64,000 nucleotides of DNA, from NCBI RefSeq assembly GCF_050908995.1, contig NC_135123.1, positions 15,686,001 through 15,750,000 of the forward strand, written 5' to 3'. Below the pieces are notes generated by a model. That model saw only the letters and a list, made by a program, of their open reading frames with translations, did no database searches and was not told the DNA's origin. Positions 42,001 through 57,000 of this stretch are shown piece by piece (position 1 is the stretch's first letter; each line of letters opens with the position of its first letter). The DNA is from Andrena cerasifolii. Taxonomy: Eukaryota > Arthropoda > Insecta > Hymenoptera > Andrenidae. Made by a program: the position numbers and the translations under genes.

Positions 42001-45000
42001 GTATATTTCTGGGGCATAATCACTGCTCGAGAGAGTCGAAGGACCAAAGACAATTTTATTCGTTGACTTTAAAAGTTAAAGAAATTATCCATCATGTGTC
42101 GAATAAAAAAATTATGAAAATTTAGTCCCTTTTCATTTGATATTGTGAATATACACTTTCTTGGAATATGCTTGACCAGGGATTGAGGTGAAATAGAATC
42201 TATAGGTGTCTAACTTGGGAAGAACATTTTACTGAAGTAAACAAGATACTTCGAGAAATGGATGACTGATTTATCTACTTGACATTTTTAGAGGATATTC
42301 TATAACTGTCGCCAGTTGGCTGCAGTCGGTTTTACAAATGCTTCATTTTATTCGAACATCGAAACGACTGCAAAGAAATATGTAAAAAATCCATTTTTAC
42401 TATTACAAAGACTGACATTTTGTTACAAATGAAAAAATATATATTGTATTTGCGTAGCTAACTACCAACGCATTAATTGGGCAAAGTTAAATTTGTCGAA
42501 AAATACTGCACATTGGAAAAAATATACCAACTTGTAATTAACACATTCTCGACATTTTTTAAACTCTTTTTTATTAAATTGCATACAGAAATCCTCCAGT
42601 ACACTTTCGAACGAATACAAATTAAATCAGTAGAAGTGTATTTGTTTGTCAGAAAAAATGCCCATAGTTGAACCGAATGCATGTAACTTTTTAACACAAC
42701 AAAACGTGTGGTAACAACGTTCATACGAATTTTGCCTCAGCTTTTTTCATAACAAGTGACTTATGTTACATACTACTTGCTACTTACAAGAGCAGATCCC
42801 GAACCCGAAAATTAAAAAAATTCTGAAACTTTCTGAGCATATATGGGATTTATTCCTGATTACAACGCAATTTTTCTTTGCTGCCCAAATTCACTCGAAG
42901 GGGGTGAAATTAACCCCTGAAAATCCGGTTATTTTCCGATTTTGTGTTATAACTCGCGAGCTGTAAGAGATAGAAAAAAAGTTTCAAGACAAAAGTTACT
43001 TCTTTTAATTAGATCTATCATTTGATAAAAAAAAATATTTTAAAGTTCACGAGTTATAACACAAAATCGGGAAATAACCTGATATCCAGGGGTTAATTGC
43101 ACCCCCTTAGAGTGAGTTTTGGCAGTAAACAAAAATTGCGTTGCAATCAGCAGGAAATTCCCTACATATTCACAAAGTTTCAGAATTTTTTGAATTTCCG
43201 GGTTCGGGATCTTCCCTTGTTAGTATCACTTAGAAAATCAAAAGTTCAGTTCATACGAAAATGATAATCTAAAATAACAACTGTTTCTGGGATGTGTGCG
43301 AGTCAAATTGGACGCTGTGTCCGCCATGCTGTCGCCTAGCAAATCATCTCAGGGATTAAGACAGGCTTAAGAGATCATAAATTATATAAAATCTCCAGAT
43401 TTATGAAGAATTTACTGAGCCCCTGGCGAGCTTCACAGTTTTAAACGAAGATAGAAATGCATCCACAAATATTGCACGGAAGGATTGTATTAAATTTACA
43501 TTGCTTTGGTTATTGCTGTTACAACAACTACTATACAAATTTTGATCCGAATCCATATTAATTAGGGAGTACAGTGAAACACAGTGTTAACGAATTTCTG
43601 AGGCCGCTTTTCCCAACTGTCGTTGTCACCGGAGCAACTAAAATCGACGTTTACTTGCGATTGCATTGCTTCAAAATATTTTCGGCATCCAATTCCGTGT
43701 CAAGCCATCGCGCATCGAAATAGACATTTTACGCCTGTGTTTCCTACACGCAAGCCCTGTCATAATCTGTCCGCTGTACGCCATACCGTCGAAATATCGG
43801 AGATATCGATTCCGTCTAATTACGGACTGTTGCGTGTTTCCGAGAATAAGTCATCCGTTAAATCTCGGTACTCGCAAGCACAGATTTAGCATTCTATTTC
43901 GTGTTAACCGTCAGAAATCGCCGATCCAGATCACGCGGTATAAATACGAAACATTGTCGCCGTCGATCCTGCCTAATTACAGCAGCAGAAAATATTGCGG
44001 AGTGTGTAGACAGCGTACGTCATAAATGTGATTCGTTCAGAGAAGCAAAACATAATTACTAAAAACTAAATTCGAATCCAGGTTGCTCGAAACAAGCAGG
44101 CAACACAGAACCCAGGATTTACGTGGCAACGTTTCCCGGTAAATTGTGTAAACTGCGAAAGATTTTAAAGTCGTTACGATCCAGATGACGCTTCGAAGGA
44201 AGAAGGATAGAACCTAATAATGAGGAACCATAAAAAAAAATGAAAGAAAAATGTATTTCGTGCAGTTAATAGCTTCGGAGATAAAACTTCGTTTACAGAG
44301 CTCGCTCTCGCGAAAGTGAGCAAAAATTGGCAAAGTTTGACGACCCGTATTTTTTAAACAACTTAGCAACACAGTGATGACTTAAGCCCCGCTCTAATTT
44401 CACACGGAGTGCGTCATATTTTAATTTTATCAGAATTTCTGACATTCACTTTAAAAAGTGATCGATTTCATTTTTACTCGTAATTATTTACAAATTTCTG
44501 TCACCATCTTGTCTCGTGGAATTCGTTAACTGTAACTGAGAAAATAGGAGTGGAAGATCAAAACGAATCCTTATAAGGAAAATGAAGTGCAGATATATTA
44601 AACGTACTTATGTAACTGATTATCACGACAGATACATTACAATCAATTTCCAGTTGTGAAACTACCCTCCGAACAATGGTAGCGACGTTATTACTGTAAT
44701 ATCGTGCATTATTTAGCGGATGTGCCTTGCCCAAAAGTCTCCGGGGTGTCCTTTGTTTATGGCCCGTTGATGTTTTAATGCCGGCGGTCCCAGCAGTGGC
44801 ATAACAGTTTGTCGCCGCGTGATAGAATAAAATGAACTTGAAATATCGCGCGTCCGCTTTGAAACAACCGAATGAATTTTCCCGCGGTGCTCCTTCCATT
44901 CGTACATCCTCGGCTTCCCGCATTCCTTCGCGGGCGTGCGGCTCGCGCCCCTTGTTTGCAATAATTTCTCATTTGCGAACTTCCCCGGGTATTATCTTTT

Positions 45001-48000
45001 TTTATTCCCCGAGTCTAGTTATGCTTGCGGGTAACGAGCAACGAAAGGGACTCCAAAGAAAAATATAAAGGTGCAGAGACGGCACTCTGCCGGAGCGTAA
45101 CGCGTTCAGTTCGTGACGCTCCGCAAACAGTAACCTGTGCAAATATAAGCACTCCGATTCTTTGAGGGTTGAGTCTCGTGTTTCGGCTCGAGCTTTGGGA
45201 CTTTTTTGTTTTAAAGTGAAGTACGGGACCGACTGAAACGAAACTTGTGTTAATTAATATACTTATCAAGGTATAATACGAAGTTTTTAATTAAACTTAT
45301 TTCGATCGTGTGGATGATTATTATAATTAAACTGGTGATACTATAATTTGTAACTATGGTCCAGTAATTAGAAATGAAAGTGATTTTTGCCTACATTTAG
45401 ACGTCGTAAAAACGCTCATCAGTCTTACGATGATTTTGAATGTGTGAAAATTTTCGCGATCCAAAAGAATCGCTACTTGGTACCAAGCTTCCGATGCTAT
45501 AAATGGGATTTTGCTTCTACCGCTACAAAATCCGATATTTCAAATATTTACGCGGCTTCTGTGTTTCAAAGGCAGTCGCATTGGCAGGAAGCTCCAAATT
45601 TTTCAAATTCACCTCCGTTGTTGTGTCCAAGTTGAAACACGCGGCCTGCGTGCATCGCTGGTGCAACCGCATTGCGGATGTCGGTGGGAAATCTTGTTCA
45701 GGTTTAAATATCTGCGAAATCGTTAACCAGTCTCTCTCGCCGCGTTAAAATAATAAAAATTAATGGTACTGGTCGAATAATAGCAACAGTGAGATTACAA
45801 AAAATGTACTGAAAACATTATGGTTGTAACTAACACTAATTTTCGCTCGCTAATTGAGGCATCCTATAGATTATGAGAAAACTCTCTTTCGTTGTACTTT
45901 TTCTTTGTAGAAAAATGGAAAAGTAGTGACACCATTAATAGCAGGTGCTACCAGCTTATTACTTGGTGCTACTACTACCCTAAAAGCTTGTCATTGTAGC
46001 ATGGTTTATACGTGTTACTGCAGGGGACACTTCTGTGGCTACTTAATCGTCGCTGCGTCATAAATTAGTTCAAACAGTTGTCGATGTTTAACTCACAGCA
46101 ACGTTTGCATCTTAATTTTCCACTACTGCGGGGTAACCTTCCATTCACCATAAGCTATAAACTGTGATTCTACAAATTAGTGGCAGGTAAGACACTAGCC
46201 AGACAGTTCACCTGTCAGACAGCGTTCAGTGGACTCCAAGAAGTAAATATATATGAATACTAAATGAAATCTTTTTATTTCAGGTAGTAGGTAGCCGTTT
46301 CGTATATAATAATATACAGAAGAAATAACTCACTAAACCAACTAATGGTTTAATTTCTAGAAATCTAGAAATAGCTCCCCCAGAAACGAAATACCCGACA
46401 TTCAAATTCCCAATCCAGCAGATTCGATCAACAAATTCCCTTCTCCACCAACGTTTCGCAACAGCGTGTGTTTTATTTGAGGGGCGCATTTTCCGCGATT
46501 GCAATATATTCGTGGTAATTCCATCGTGACGAATCCACCGATTTTTTACGCGCGAATTTACAAGACACCTCGTCGCGCGCAAATATCGACGACTTGCCAG
46601 AGGTTCCCTATCACCGGGCACGGTCAGCGTAGCTTTTAATATTGATACACCAATTTAATCCAGCCCGCGGAGGCTAGCAATTTTTTTCTGGATCGTTTGC
46701 CACCGCGGCTTATCGGTGCCAGGCCCTTTTATTTCTTTCACCCCTAATCCCCCGGTGTCGTTCTTCTCGAACGCGAACAACGATTTGCGTTGCGAGTGTT
46801 ACGAGGATCGACGGGATTCGAGTGGCGCGGGGCGACCAGCCTTGATCGCCGTTTTGCACCGATAAATCAGAATCAACGGGAATCGTGTACGATATTCGTC
46901 GTTCCACGCGAGCTTGCACAGGGAATGGGGCGCGCGCTGCGAAATCACGGGCATGCAACGGCCCGTGAAGGAACGCGGCCATGATGGATCGCGAGAAGTG
47001 TGCTAATTGCAGGTCGACGCGGTCGCGAAAAAAAAAGGGAAACCGCGGCGCGTGGGATGCCGTACGTGAAAGTCTGTGTAGGCACTTTGTATGCTGGCAA
47101 GTTTGGATTGCCGTACCGAAGATGAGAACTGGATACTTGTAAGTGGATAGGGGATGGAAGGAGGAATAAGGAAGGCTCTGCTAGAGGCATTGGGAGTTTG
47201 ATAAATAATGGAGTTACATGGAAGTCTAAAAGTCGTTCGAGTTTTTCCTTGGACATAATAATCGAAGGTATTTTCATGTAATATTTTAAGTAGACCACTC
47301 TTGTTTAACTTTTGACTGAGCTCTTGGGGTTTAATAGAACCAACCAGCTTTAAAAATTCATAAAATTGCTACTTTAATCTTGCTGCTTTGGTATTTTCGT
47401 ATAGCTGAGTTTATGTGCATTCTGACGGAAAAAAATAACAGTTTATTGGTGGAATTACATTTCACTTATACGTCGAAAAAGTGGCAAAAATATCAGGGTT
47501 TAAGGGGTCATTCTACTTTGATTGCCCGAAACATGAAGCTATTTTTTAATATTTTTTTCTCCATAGATACAACATATAATGTAATAAATCTTTTTGGCAT
47601 TTATTAAGCTGCTCTTGTATTATATATAAAAAAAATTAAAAGAATTTCTTAATTTGTTTTAAAACTTCAAACGCGATTATCTTAAAACAACATTTATTCA
47701 ACTGGTGCAGGTGATTGCAAAACAACTATTTGACCAATCGGTCTGAAATTTCCACACTTTATTCAGCACATCAGTGGGTATCGCAGGGACCGGGGGAACC
47801 TGTTTTCATTAACAATTTTATACTTTTTACAAGGAAAGATTATTGACAAATTCACCGTATTTCGATACTAAAACTTCAAACCTCCGCCACCTTGTTATTT
47901 TTTTATCAGTCAAAATAATTCTGCTCCCAACGATAACCACACTCATAATGACTACAACACACTTTGAATTTTTGGTTTCACATGCGTCGTTTTCCCGGCA

Positions 48001-51000
48001 TCAGCTTCACCAGCACTACATCGCTTTTTCAAGGCGTTCACGTCAGTGCGATATATATTTAAAAAAAAAACTGTTAAATAATTATAACAGATTTTTTTAT
48101 ACTGTCAATAAGTGCATTAATAACTAGAAAAAATATTGTTTACTTTGAACATTCCGTTTACTAAAAAATAAAGTTTAAAAAATGACAATTTTTCACGACT
48201 TCACAGTGGAATGACACCTTAAATCCAGCTGGTTGTAGATTAATCTAACAAATCCCATATGACCAGCTAAAGGTTAAGGAGTGTTATGTTGAGCATCTAA
48301 AATGAGTGCACCTAATTTCGCCTACCCAAATTCATATCGTCCCCACTGTCTCAATTAGTCTCAGATAAAAAAGTAATTTTTTGTGTTTCATGTGCGGCAG
48401 GTTAGAACTGTTGAAACTTAAAGACTTTCCATCGCGAGTGGAAGAAGAAAGGTAAGCAATAATCGGGATGTTGAAAAGGTGCACATATATTTGAGCTTTG
48501 AAAGTTATATTTGCACGTGCATTCATTATTTTTAACCATGCGAATTTTTTTGAATGCTTTTCCCCAAACTTTGTCTTTTAGGGATTATGTGTAAAGGGTG
48601 TATTTATTATAAAACTGAAGAAATACAACTGCAAAATATTTATATTATTACATCTCGAAGATAAATCTGGCGGACGATCTTTTCAACAAATCTGCTCGTA
48701 TGTTGCAGGTGTTAATATCCCTCTCTTCCTTTGCTCTTTTCATTCACCCTTCATTTCCCATTCGCTAGCAAAGTCAATTTATTCATATCATTAGCAGGCT
48801 TCCTGCATCTATTCGCAATAATCCACACCACTGACCTTTATTATTCCACACAGAACACAATCCTTGGTAAAATATTCCATCGAGTACGAAGAAGGGTTGC
48901 TGCCCCCTCCTCCCACCGAGTTGTTGAATTCAGAACGCGTTTCCGCTTCGGACGACGTGAAATCGGGTAAACGAAGAGATACTTGCCAGGCTTAACAGAG
49001 CTGGGAACGTGACTGTCAGAACGTGTTAGGGTCTTTTCTATCTATCTGGCGGTGGAACGCGTGCGAGGAGAAAAAGACACGTGTAATCTCACCCCCTTCT
49101 CCCAGCATCGTGAACGTTTTCCCGAGGCGGTTAGGGCGCGAGAGGCACTAGGAAGATCCACTTTCGACTGCGAATTCGGAATGCGTTTCTGATTCACCGG
49201 CGCGAAATCGGTTGAGGGAAATAAGTTCCCTTTTCGGTGCCTGAAACGTGACCTCCTCGCAGCGTCAGGGGTCGTATGGATCTGAAGAACGATACGTCCC
49301 ACCTGCGCTGTTCTTTCTGCCACAAGAATCTTCTTGTCAGTTGCCTTTTATGCTTGCCGCGAAATTGGCATTATTGGATGCACCTATTGCTGGTAATTCT
49401 GAATAAATTCAGTTGCACAAACATAGATCCAATTCTGGATGCTTACGTACTTATAGAGTGTAAAATTTTATTGCTGTCATAGTAAAATTATAAGCTTCGA
49501 AGTGTCATTTTAGATATTAAAACGCGACACTTCAGTTTTATAATAAATACTCAAAATGTAATCCTCGAGGTTGCATTATAGTGACGGGTCGATGAATCCG
49601 ATCGATAAATAACGATGGTACAACGGTCTAATACATTATTCATACGACTATATTAATACATTAATGAATTATTAATCAGTACTTATTATTGTTATTAAGT
49701 ATCAATTATTTTTTACTTTCAATCGTAACCAACTGATACCTCATATTCTGTTGTTTTAATTTCTTGAAAATGATTGCAATAAAATTCTAAATTCTTGTAT
49801 CTATGTAAGTATCAAAAACAGGCTCTATGTTCGTATATCACTTTTTACTTATGATTCTCCTAAACAATCTGTCAAAGTACTTTACACTCGTTTTGAATCA
49901 CCTTGTAGCATTCTGCGAGTAAAACCGGGACATTCGTAAAAAGGGACATTCCTCAAAACCTTACGCCAGTTGGAGCGTTGACTATTTAATAAACTGTACA
50001 ACGCCACTATGTCAGCAGCCAGTTTCACCGCGAGATTTCATAAGGAAGTGTTACTGATCCCTAAGCATCCGCGCAATTTTTACAATTTTAGCTGCGACCC
50101 AGTTCAGTACGAGCAGGCCGAACCCCCTAGGAATAAAAGCGACAGAATTGCCCCGGGCCTCTAATGTATCATTACGCTGCGGAAGTGATTGCGATTTCGA
50201 CGTCATTGACACGGCTCAGTGGCGTTTTAAAGCCCGATATCAGTGACGATTATCATGAAATCCCTTAACGTTTAGCCGACGAATGTTAGTGCCATCGTAT
50301 CCGGCAACATGAAAGCGGAAACGATAGCTAGTTAACGCACCTTCGTGTTACGAGCAACGATAACCCGCGGACCGTAAACGATAACCAGAGGAGATAACTC
50401 GACGAGCCCTGGGATTCGTTTCGTAAACGCGAAAAAGGTCCACGCCAATCTCAACGTTTCTGCTCAGCCGAGAAACGCGGCCGATGGATCACGATAAACA
50501 AATATCAGGCTAATGGAGCAAATCGAATATTGTTAATCAATCTCGCGCGACTATTAATGATGCGTACGTGCCAATTGTAATACCTTTACGTGACGATGCA
50601 GTTTCCGTCCGATGGAATGTAGGTACAATTCATTCGAATTTTTCAGATTGGATTTGTGAAAGCGAGGGGGGTGGGGGTGTGGGGTGTAAACTACAATGCA
50701 AGTGATGAATATAGAAAAATGTATCCGAAAATGTATCCCAACGGGCCCGCGTAGAATTCATGAAAAGTGTGCATACGCGTAACGAAACCAATTTCACAGC
50801 TGCACTCGTGACGCCCTGTATTGATGAATCGCTGACGCGTGTTATTGCTTTTCATGTGCAGAGTATTCCTACTGATGTGCCATCGACTATCGTTTGCCTT
50901 GTTTAATACTTGTTTATTGTACTCGCATGTGAAATCTTTAATTGCACAGTTTTATTATTAAAAGCTATTGGAAGCTCAGCGCAAATTAATCGTGTTCAAC

Positions 51001-54000
51001 AGATGCTCGTCAATTAATAAGAAATCGATGGAATTTTAACGTTCATATCGGACAGAAAATTTTGCGACAAAGCAGAGAAAGTAATCGGATGGTATTCCTT
51101 ATTTTAGATGATTGTATTTGGGGTTTTTTCATTTGACACAATTTTGTGTGTTTGATTGTAGAGATGTTTGAATTTTTTTCTAGAATTTTTGTGTCTGAAT
51201 GTTTTAGCTACTCAACGCCACGCATATAGCGGCTTCTGTTAATGTCATTTTGTGGGACGATGCGCCATTATTGTTGCTTTTACGCGCAGGTGACGAAAAA
51301 TCTCTCCGTACAAGGGTATAGCACCGCGGTCAACCCTGTCGTAGCTAAAATTTATGAAATTCAGACGGGTATGAGATCAGTCGACATTATTTTGAAACCT
51401 CATTACAGTAATCTGGGGTGCGAGTGGTAAACCGATCATAAAAGCGGAGCGCGCGTCTCGATTGCCTGGGCCGGGAAATTCCCAACAGCTCTTTAGTCTT
51501 TGCGACGTTAATTTGAAAGAGACCATCCTAAAATTTTCGGAGCTCGGGTTGCAGGATAATACGCTGACCCTGTACAGTGAGTAACGAAAATATTCGGACA
51601 CTTTTTAAAATCGTATAACTTTTTAAAAATTAATCCAAACGCCTTCATTTTTGGGGGAAGCTAGAGGGATTATTTTGCTGAGTGTTTCGTCGTTTTAAAA
51701 AAAAATACACTCGGTCGGAATATCAAAGAAAATAATAAATGTCGTTTTTCAAACATTTTTTGTGAGCCTGTGGGAAAGTTAGAAAAACGACCTTTACTAT
51801 TTTTTCTTCTATTTCGACCAATTGCACTTTTTTTCAAAACGACGAATCACGTCACTTAGCAAACTAATCCTTCTAGCCTCTCAAAAAAACTCAAACCGTT
51901 TAGATTAATTTTAAAAAAGTTATGCGATTTTAAAAAGTGTCCGAATATTTTCGTTACTCACTGCATATAGGAGAAAGTTGTTCGGAATCATGCTCCCGGC
52001 ATCGAAATCGGAGAGGACTGCCCTTTTGTAATTAATTCCCCAAACAGCATTGACCTTCATTAGGCCCCGGAAAAGTTCTCACGTGGTTTGCTTATTTTCG
52101 ACATTCAGCGTCTCGGGTTTTGCATAAAAATGATTCTAAGAGAGAGAGCGCGGGTTGGCATCGAATCCATTCGCGTCGGGATCACACTAATTTGCCAACC
52201 AATTTCGAAGTGGCCTTACACGAGCGATCGGGCACGAGACCGCGCGTCCGCGTGAACTGAAACGGATGAACGCGCGCGGTTCCCCGGTTAGATGCAAACT
52301 TCGAGGTAGGGGTGGGGAAACAAATGTGGGAAATGTGCATCGTGAAAAATAGTACGGGCAGACGCGTACAGGAAGAAGACACGGCCGAAGATGGATGGTT
52401 CCAGCGAGATGATTTACGGCGGCAAGATAATCTGCAAGTGGAAATCCTCCAGCTGAAGTTCCATCCGGCGTTGCTTAGCCGTAACGTATCGTTACGCTAT
52501 TGAAATTAATTGCCCGACTAAACCGCGTCATGCAGACACTTCGAATCACGATAATGCCGCTCATCTGTTCCGTCCCCAGCATCGACGGAAGCAACAGGAA
52601 CGAAATCAGTTATCGATTGCTGCTTCCTGAAGAATTATTTCAAGCTCCGCGGGAAATGGAGAAGTTTCTCTTGCGGGGTGAGTGCATCTAATATCGCCCA
52701 GCGCGTTATATCGCCGCGCGTAAATTCTCGCGGGGAAAGTGTTCTTTCTGCTGGTAATGAATCGAAGTACTTAGTAGCCAAGCACGTGTAGGAAGACGTA
52801 TTATGGTTGCAACGTCGCTCGAGCAACGTCTAGCGAAGGAGAAGCATTTCACTGAATCTGGATAGTAAGATTTATTGAACGGTGACAATTTTACATCACA
52901 TTAGGAGAATGTGAGTTTAAAAATTTTGATTGCATGAATATTTGCTGGGATTATCTAATTAAGGGCATGCTTAACCGGTGGCGAACTACTTTGCGACATA
53001 AACGGTGACGTGGAGTCTCGCAGACCCTTCCTTAATAATTTGACATTGTCAAAGCTAAATTTATTTTTAATATACACTGGAGTTATTAATGACTTTATTA
53101 CATGTTTTGGTCAAAACCACTGACAGTTGTCTTCGTGACGCGATTTATTGTAAAAGAAGGTCGAATGAAGTGAGGAAAATAAAGGTGTTACGATTTTTTT
53201 TTATTTGGAAAATATACAAAACGATACCCGAGGTATCTAAAAGATGGGTGAGCTAATAAATAATTGTATAATTATTATTTTAAACGCAGGTTGATTGCCA
53301 CAGGCTTAATTATACTAGGTATAGTTGCCTGCTGAAAAAAGTGGCAATACGTCGCGTGATTTGACACGTTCAGCCAGAATGGCACTATATTGCAGTGCGA
53401 CCTGAATTTCGTGGCAAGTAATCCCACAGTTCGGTTAATAGATTGTTTTTTCCCCCGCGTGGTGCACCGTGTTTCGTAAATCAAATCGATCCAGATGAGT
53501 TACGGCGTCTATCTGCAAAACTCTGGGCCCAGGGACGACGGATTTTTACCCACAGATCCTGTTCTTCGACGTGTCGGCGATATATACATGTAAGTGCACA
53601 TAGGTACTGTCATTCCAAAAGCGGTTTTCGGTATTGTATCGCCGATTAAGAGCTGAAATCTCCTCGAGCTAAAAAAGAGGTTTCTCTGTTTCGTGTAATC
53701 GCGGTCTGGTATTTTATTTATATTTTTAAAAATTAAAGGGGTCGTTAGTTTTCGATGGAAGTTATTTTGTCTGAGGAAAAATAATCGTGTAATGATATTT
53801 TAAATTTTGGCTCCTTCCCTGTCCGTTTTCGACCTTTTCATGTATAATTACTTGAATCTGATTCATTATTTTTGATAAGACAGGAACAGTCGTAAATAAT
53901 CAGTTCGTAAGTTTGCAGTACGCATCGGAGGCTTGCGAGTGGTTGAAGTAAACCACTTTTCTCATTACGCATTAAGGTTTCGCCTTTGTATGAAATCTAG

Positions 54001-57000
54001 TTTACTGAATTACAAACGAAATTTCTGAGTGATTCACAGAAATATAAACTTCAACGTTCTACTCGGAGGAAATAAATATTTTTGAGGTTTCTACTGAAAG
54101 ATAAATATAATTCTTTGGATCAAAGGTATTAGTTCGATGTACCTTAAAAATTCAAAGGTGATAAAGTAGATAGAAAAATATAACAAATTATCGTTCAAAT
54201 TAAGTTCAAATAATTTTTCATAATCAGTGCATTTATATATTTAACTAAAGTAACTTTCCAGTAATATTTCCCTTTAAAATTGAGCATTCGCATTAATAGC
54301 AAAATAAAAATATTTCGAATTATTTCGCTTCTAATTGCAAGTAAAAATTCCATAAATAGACGAGGCAGAAACAAAATTGAGATTATTTTTCACTAACTTT
54401 GGTCCCCGAAGCAGCTCAAGTGCGTTCTTAATCAAACGTTGAAGGCTTTTAAGGAAGTTGCGAGGCCCGCCAGCAGGCAAGAACGTTAAATGCTAGATTG
54501 CCGCGTGTAAATCAATTTCGAGCGAGATGTCGCGTCTGTTTGCATCCTAATTACACAGTTAATAAGAAGGGAAACGGTCACATTTACCGTTTGCGCCGCG
54601 CGAATTTACATAACGCGATGCCCCGGATTTATAGTCCTCCGCTATCTGAATTTCACGGAAACTAATTCTGCGGTTCGTTTAATGGAGTCTTCCTCGCGTG
54701 GCATTGCGCTCCAGTAGTAGATCACCGAGCCGATTGGAGCCGCTCCAATCTCCCGTTTTACACACGCCGTGTCGTTTTCACGCAATTCATTAGTTAATCA
54801 AAACTGTCACGCAACGCAGCCCATTCGTTTCACGCCTTTGTTCGCGTAATGCCGTATTTTTTCTGTGGGAAAAGAGCAAGTTCGGTTGGCTAGGCCGAAA
54901 TTCAAGCTTCGGACATTCTTCCGTGTCGAACACAATAAAAACGTCCAGCGATTGACGAATTATACTGCGAAGAACCAGGGGAAGATGTGGAAAATTTGAT
55001 TTATTTCTACGATTGGATTTTATTTTTGTGAATGTGAATGCTATGTCCATGCTGTGTCCGAAGGCAGCAAAGAAAAGGAAAGTGGTACCCTCCATAAAAT
55101 ATTTCGGGTAGAACTCGCGTGATATAGGTACTAAATTCTCTGGTGACTTTACAGAAAAAAGCAACACTGAGTGATATATTCACGTTGAGATATTCAAGAT
55201 GCTTAAAGCATTTTCCTTTGAATTCTTTATAAACTTTAAGAGTTTAAGAGACAGATGAAAGTAGGGTAGAGAGGGAGATGAAGAAAGAAGCAGAGGTATA
55301 CGTTTCAGCTTAGATTTGTTAACAGATTTCTCAGTAAAGTTGCGGGTTAACATTGAAACACGAAGAGAACATTGACAGAAGTGGAATGTCCTTTGATACC
55401 TAGTGAGTGGAAATGGCAATATCGTAATTTTAGTAACTATAAAGTTTTTTTATAGTTTCAGACCAAATATGGTATTTAAAATTATAGGGAATTATAGAAA
55501 AAGACTACTCTGAAGATATTTCTGAAACGTGAAGGAAGAGAAAGTCTTGTTTCAATTTTTGACCTCGAAAAATTTACCACTTCAAATTGTAGGATCACGG
55601 AAAAAAGGGAGCCTCGGAAACGGGACTCGAACCCGCGATCTTCAGTTCCATTGCGCGCTGGCCAGCCGCTTAGCCACCTCGGCTATCGCCGACTCCCCCG
55701 TGTTGGTTATTCCATGCCCTCTTTTATGTTTCGGGGGTTCCTGATCCCACAAAATTAACACAACATAACTACCTATTTTTATCAGTGTTGTATACCAATA
55801 AATTCGTCGACATCATACTAGAACGTTGTGAAACTATAATCACTAATGAAAAAACCGCTTAAACCCTCTATTCAACAAAAACCTACTATAGTTTTTATAC
55901 TTCAGATTGATTCCCTCGAAGATATCGAGGATACGTTCTTATGTGATTGACTGTAAATAGTAAACAAGAATTACTCATCAAAGTGTGCTCTATGACCGAC
56001 GCTATTATAGCTGATCCTACCATATCTACGCTTCTAGGTGCTCGAGCAGCTCCTGTCGTGACTGTTCTAGTGATCTGATACTCTCGATACGATCCTCTAT
56101 GGTCGTCGACGTCATTTGGTCCTGATTAATGAGAGAATGAGCTTGTTCGCGCGCTGCTCGATTGTCAAGCAGAATTCAAATCGATAGAGGATCCTCGGTC
56201 TTCTCAATTGTGCTGATTGCGTTTATGTCTTTAAACACTGCTCTCTGATTATGTCATTGGTAAATCAATCATCTCGTAGATAATTCTCCAAATCATTGGC
56301 ATACAATAAATACAAGCAGATACCTATGTATGTAGATGATAAACGAGGATATGGAAAAATTAAAATTTAAAAAAAACAACAATTAATTGGTTAGAATTTC
56401 AATTTCAAAACGTTAGTCACACAGGGACAAAGATATTCTCTAATTAATGTATCACGTTTGTTTATAATATTCGAAAATTTTCATTTGAATACTGATTTTA
56501 TTATAATCTCCTTGTCTTAACTTCTCACTAAGACATTTAATTGTAAGTTTCGTTCAGCGTGTAATTACACAATGCGAGAATTGTACAGAATACCGAGTAC
56601 TGTATCAGAAAGGGGATGAAATGCTATTGATTTGTAGGAAACGGTATCGCGAGTATACGTGTGTGATTCGATATAGGGGTGTGTATCAATTTAACAACTC
56701 AATTCTAATCGTAATTCCATTTGTTTAAGTGGCACAATAGAGCACGTGACACGACAACAGCTGCGCGTCACGCGCCTTCCGTGTTAAAGCCCGACCGATT
56801 CGGAATTTCAGATAGGATCTTTATGGCCGTCGATGTACGCTACTATAACTCACGTTGCGCCGACTAGGTTCATACGGGATGACAAAACGAGAACACGTAC
56901 GTGTCGCGCTACTTATTCAATCGATAGCTGTGTATTTTCGAGCGATGGCTAATAATTAAACGAAGATTAAGTGAGTGCTGAGTGGAAGCATGGAAACTTT

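Noticed and set aside
47843..48127. 94-codon frame inside the 715-bp TTAA element as a transposase
   Set aside because: Too short, without catalytic-residue pattern or DNA-binding motif; the element is non-autonomous.
55600..55700. A working tRNA gene
   Set aside because: A-box and B-box are good, but no normal anticodon arm forms and a head shared with another copy precedes it; a SINE explains it better. The same holds for 12904-13020.
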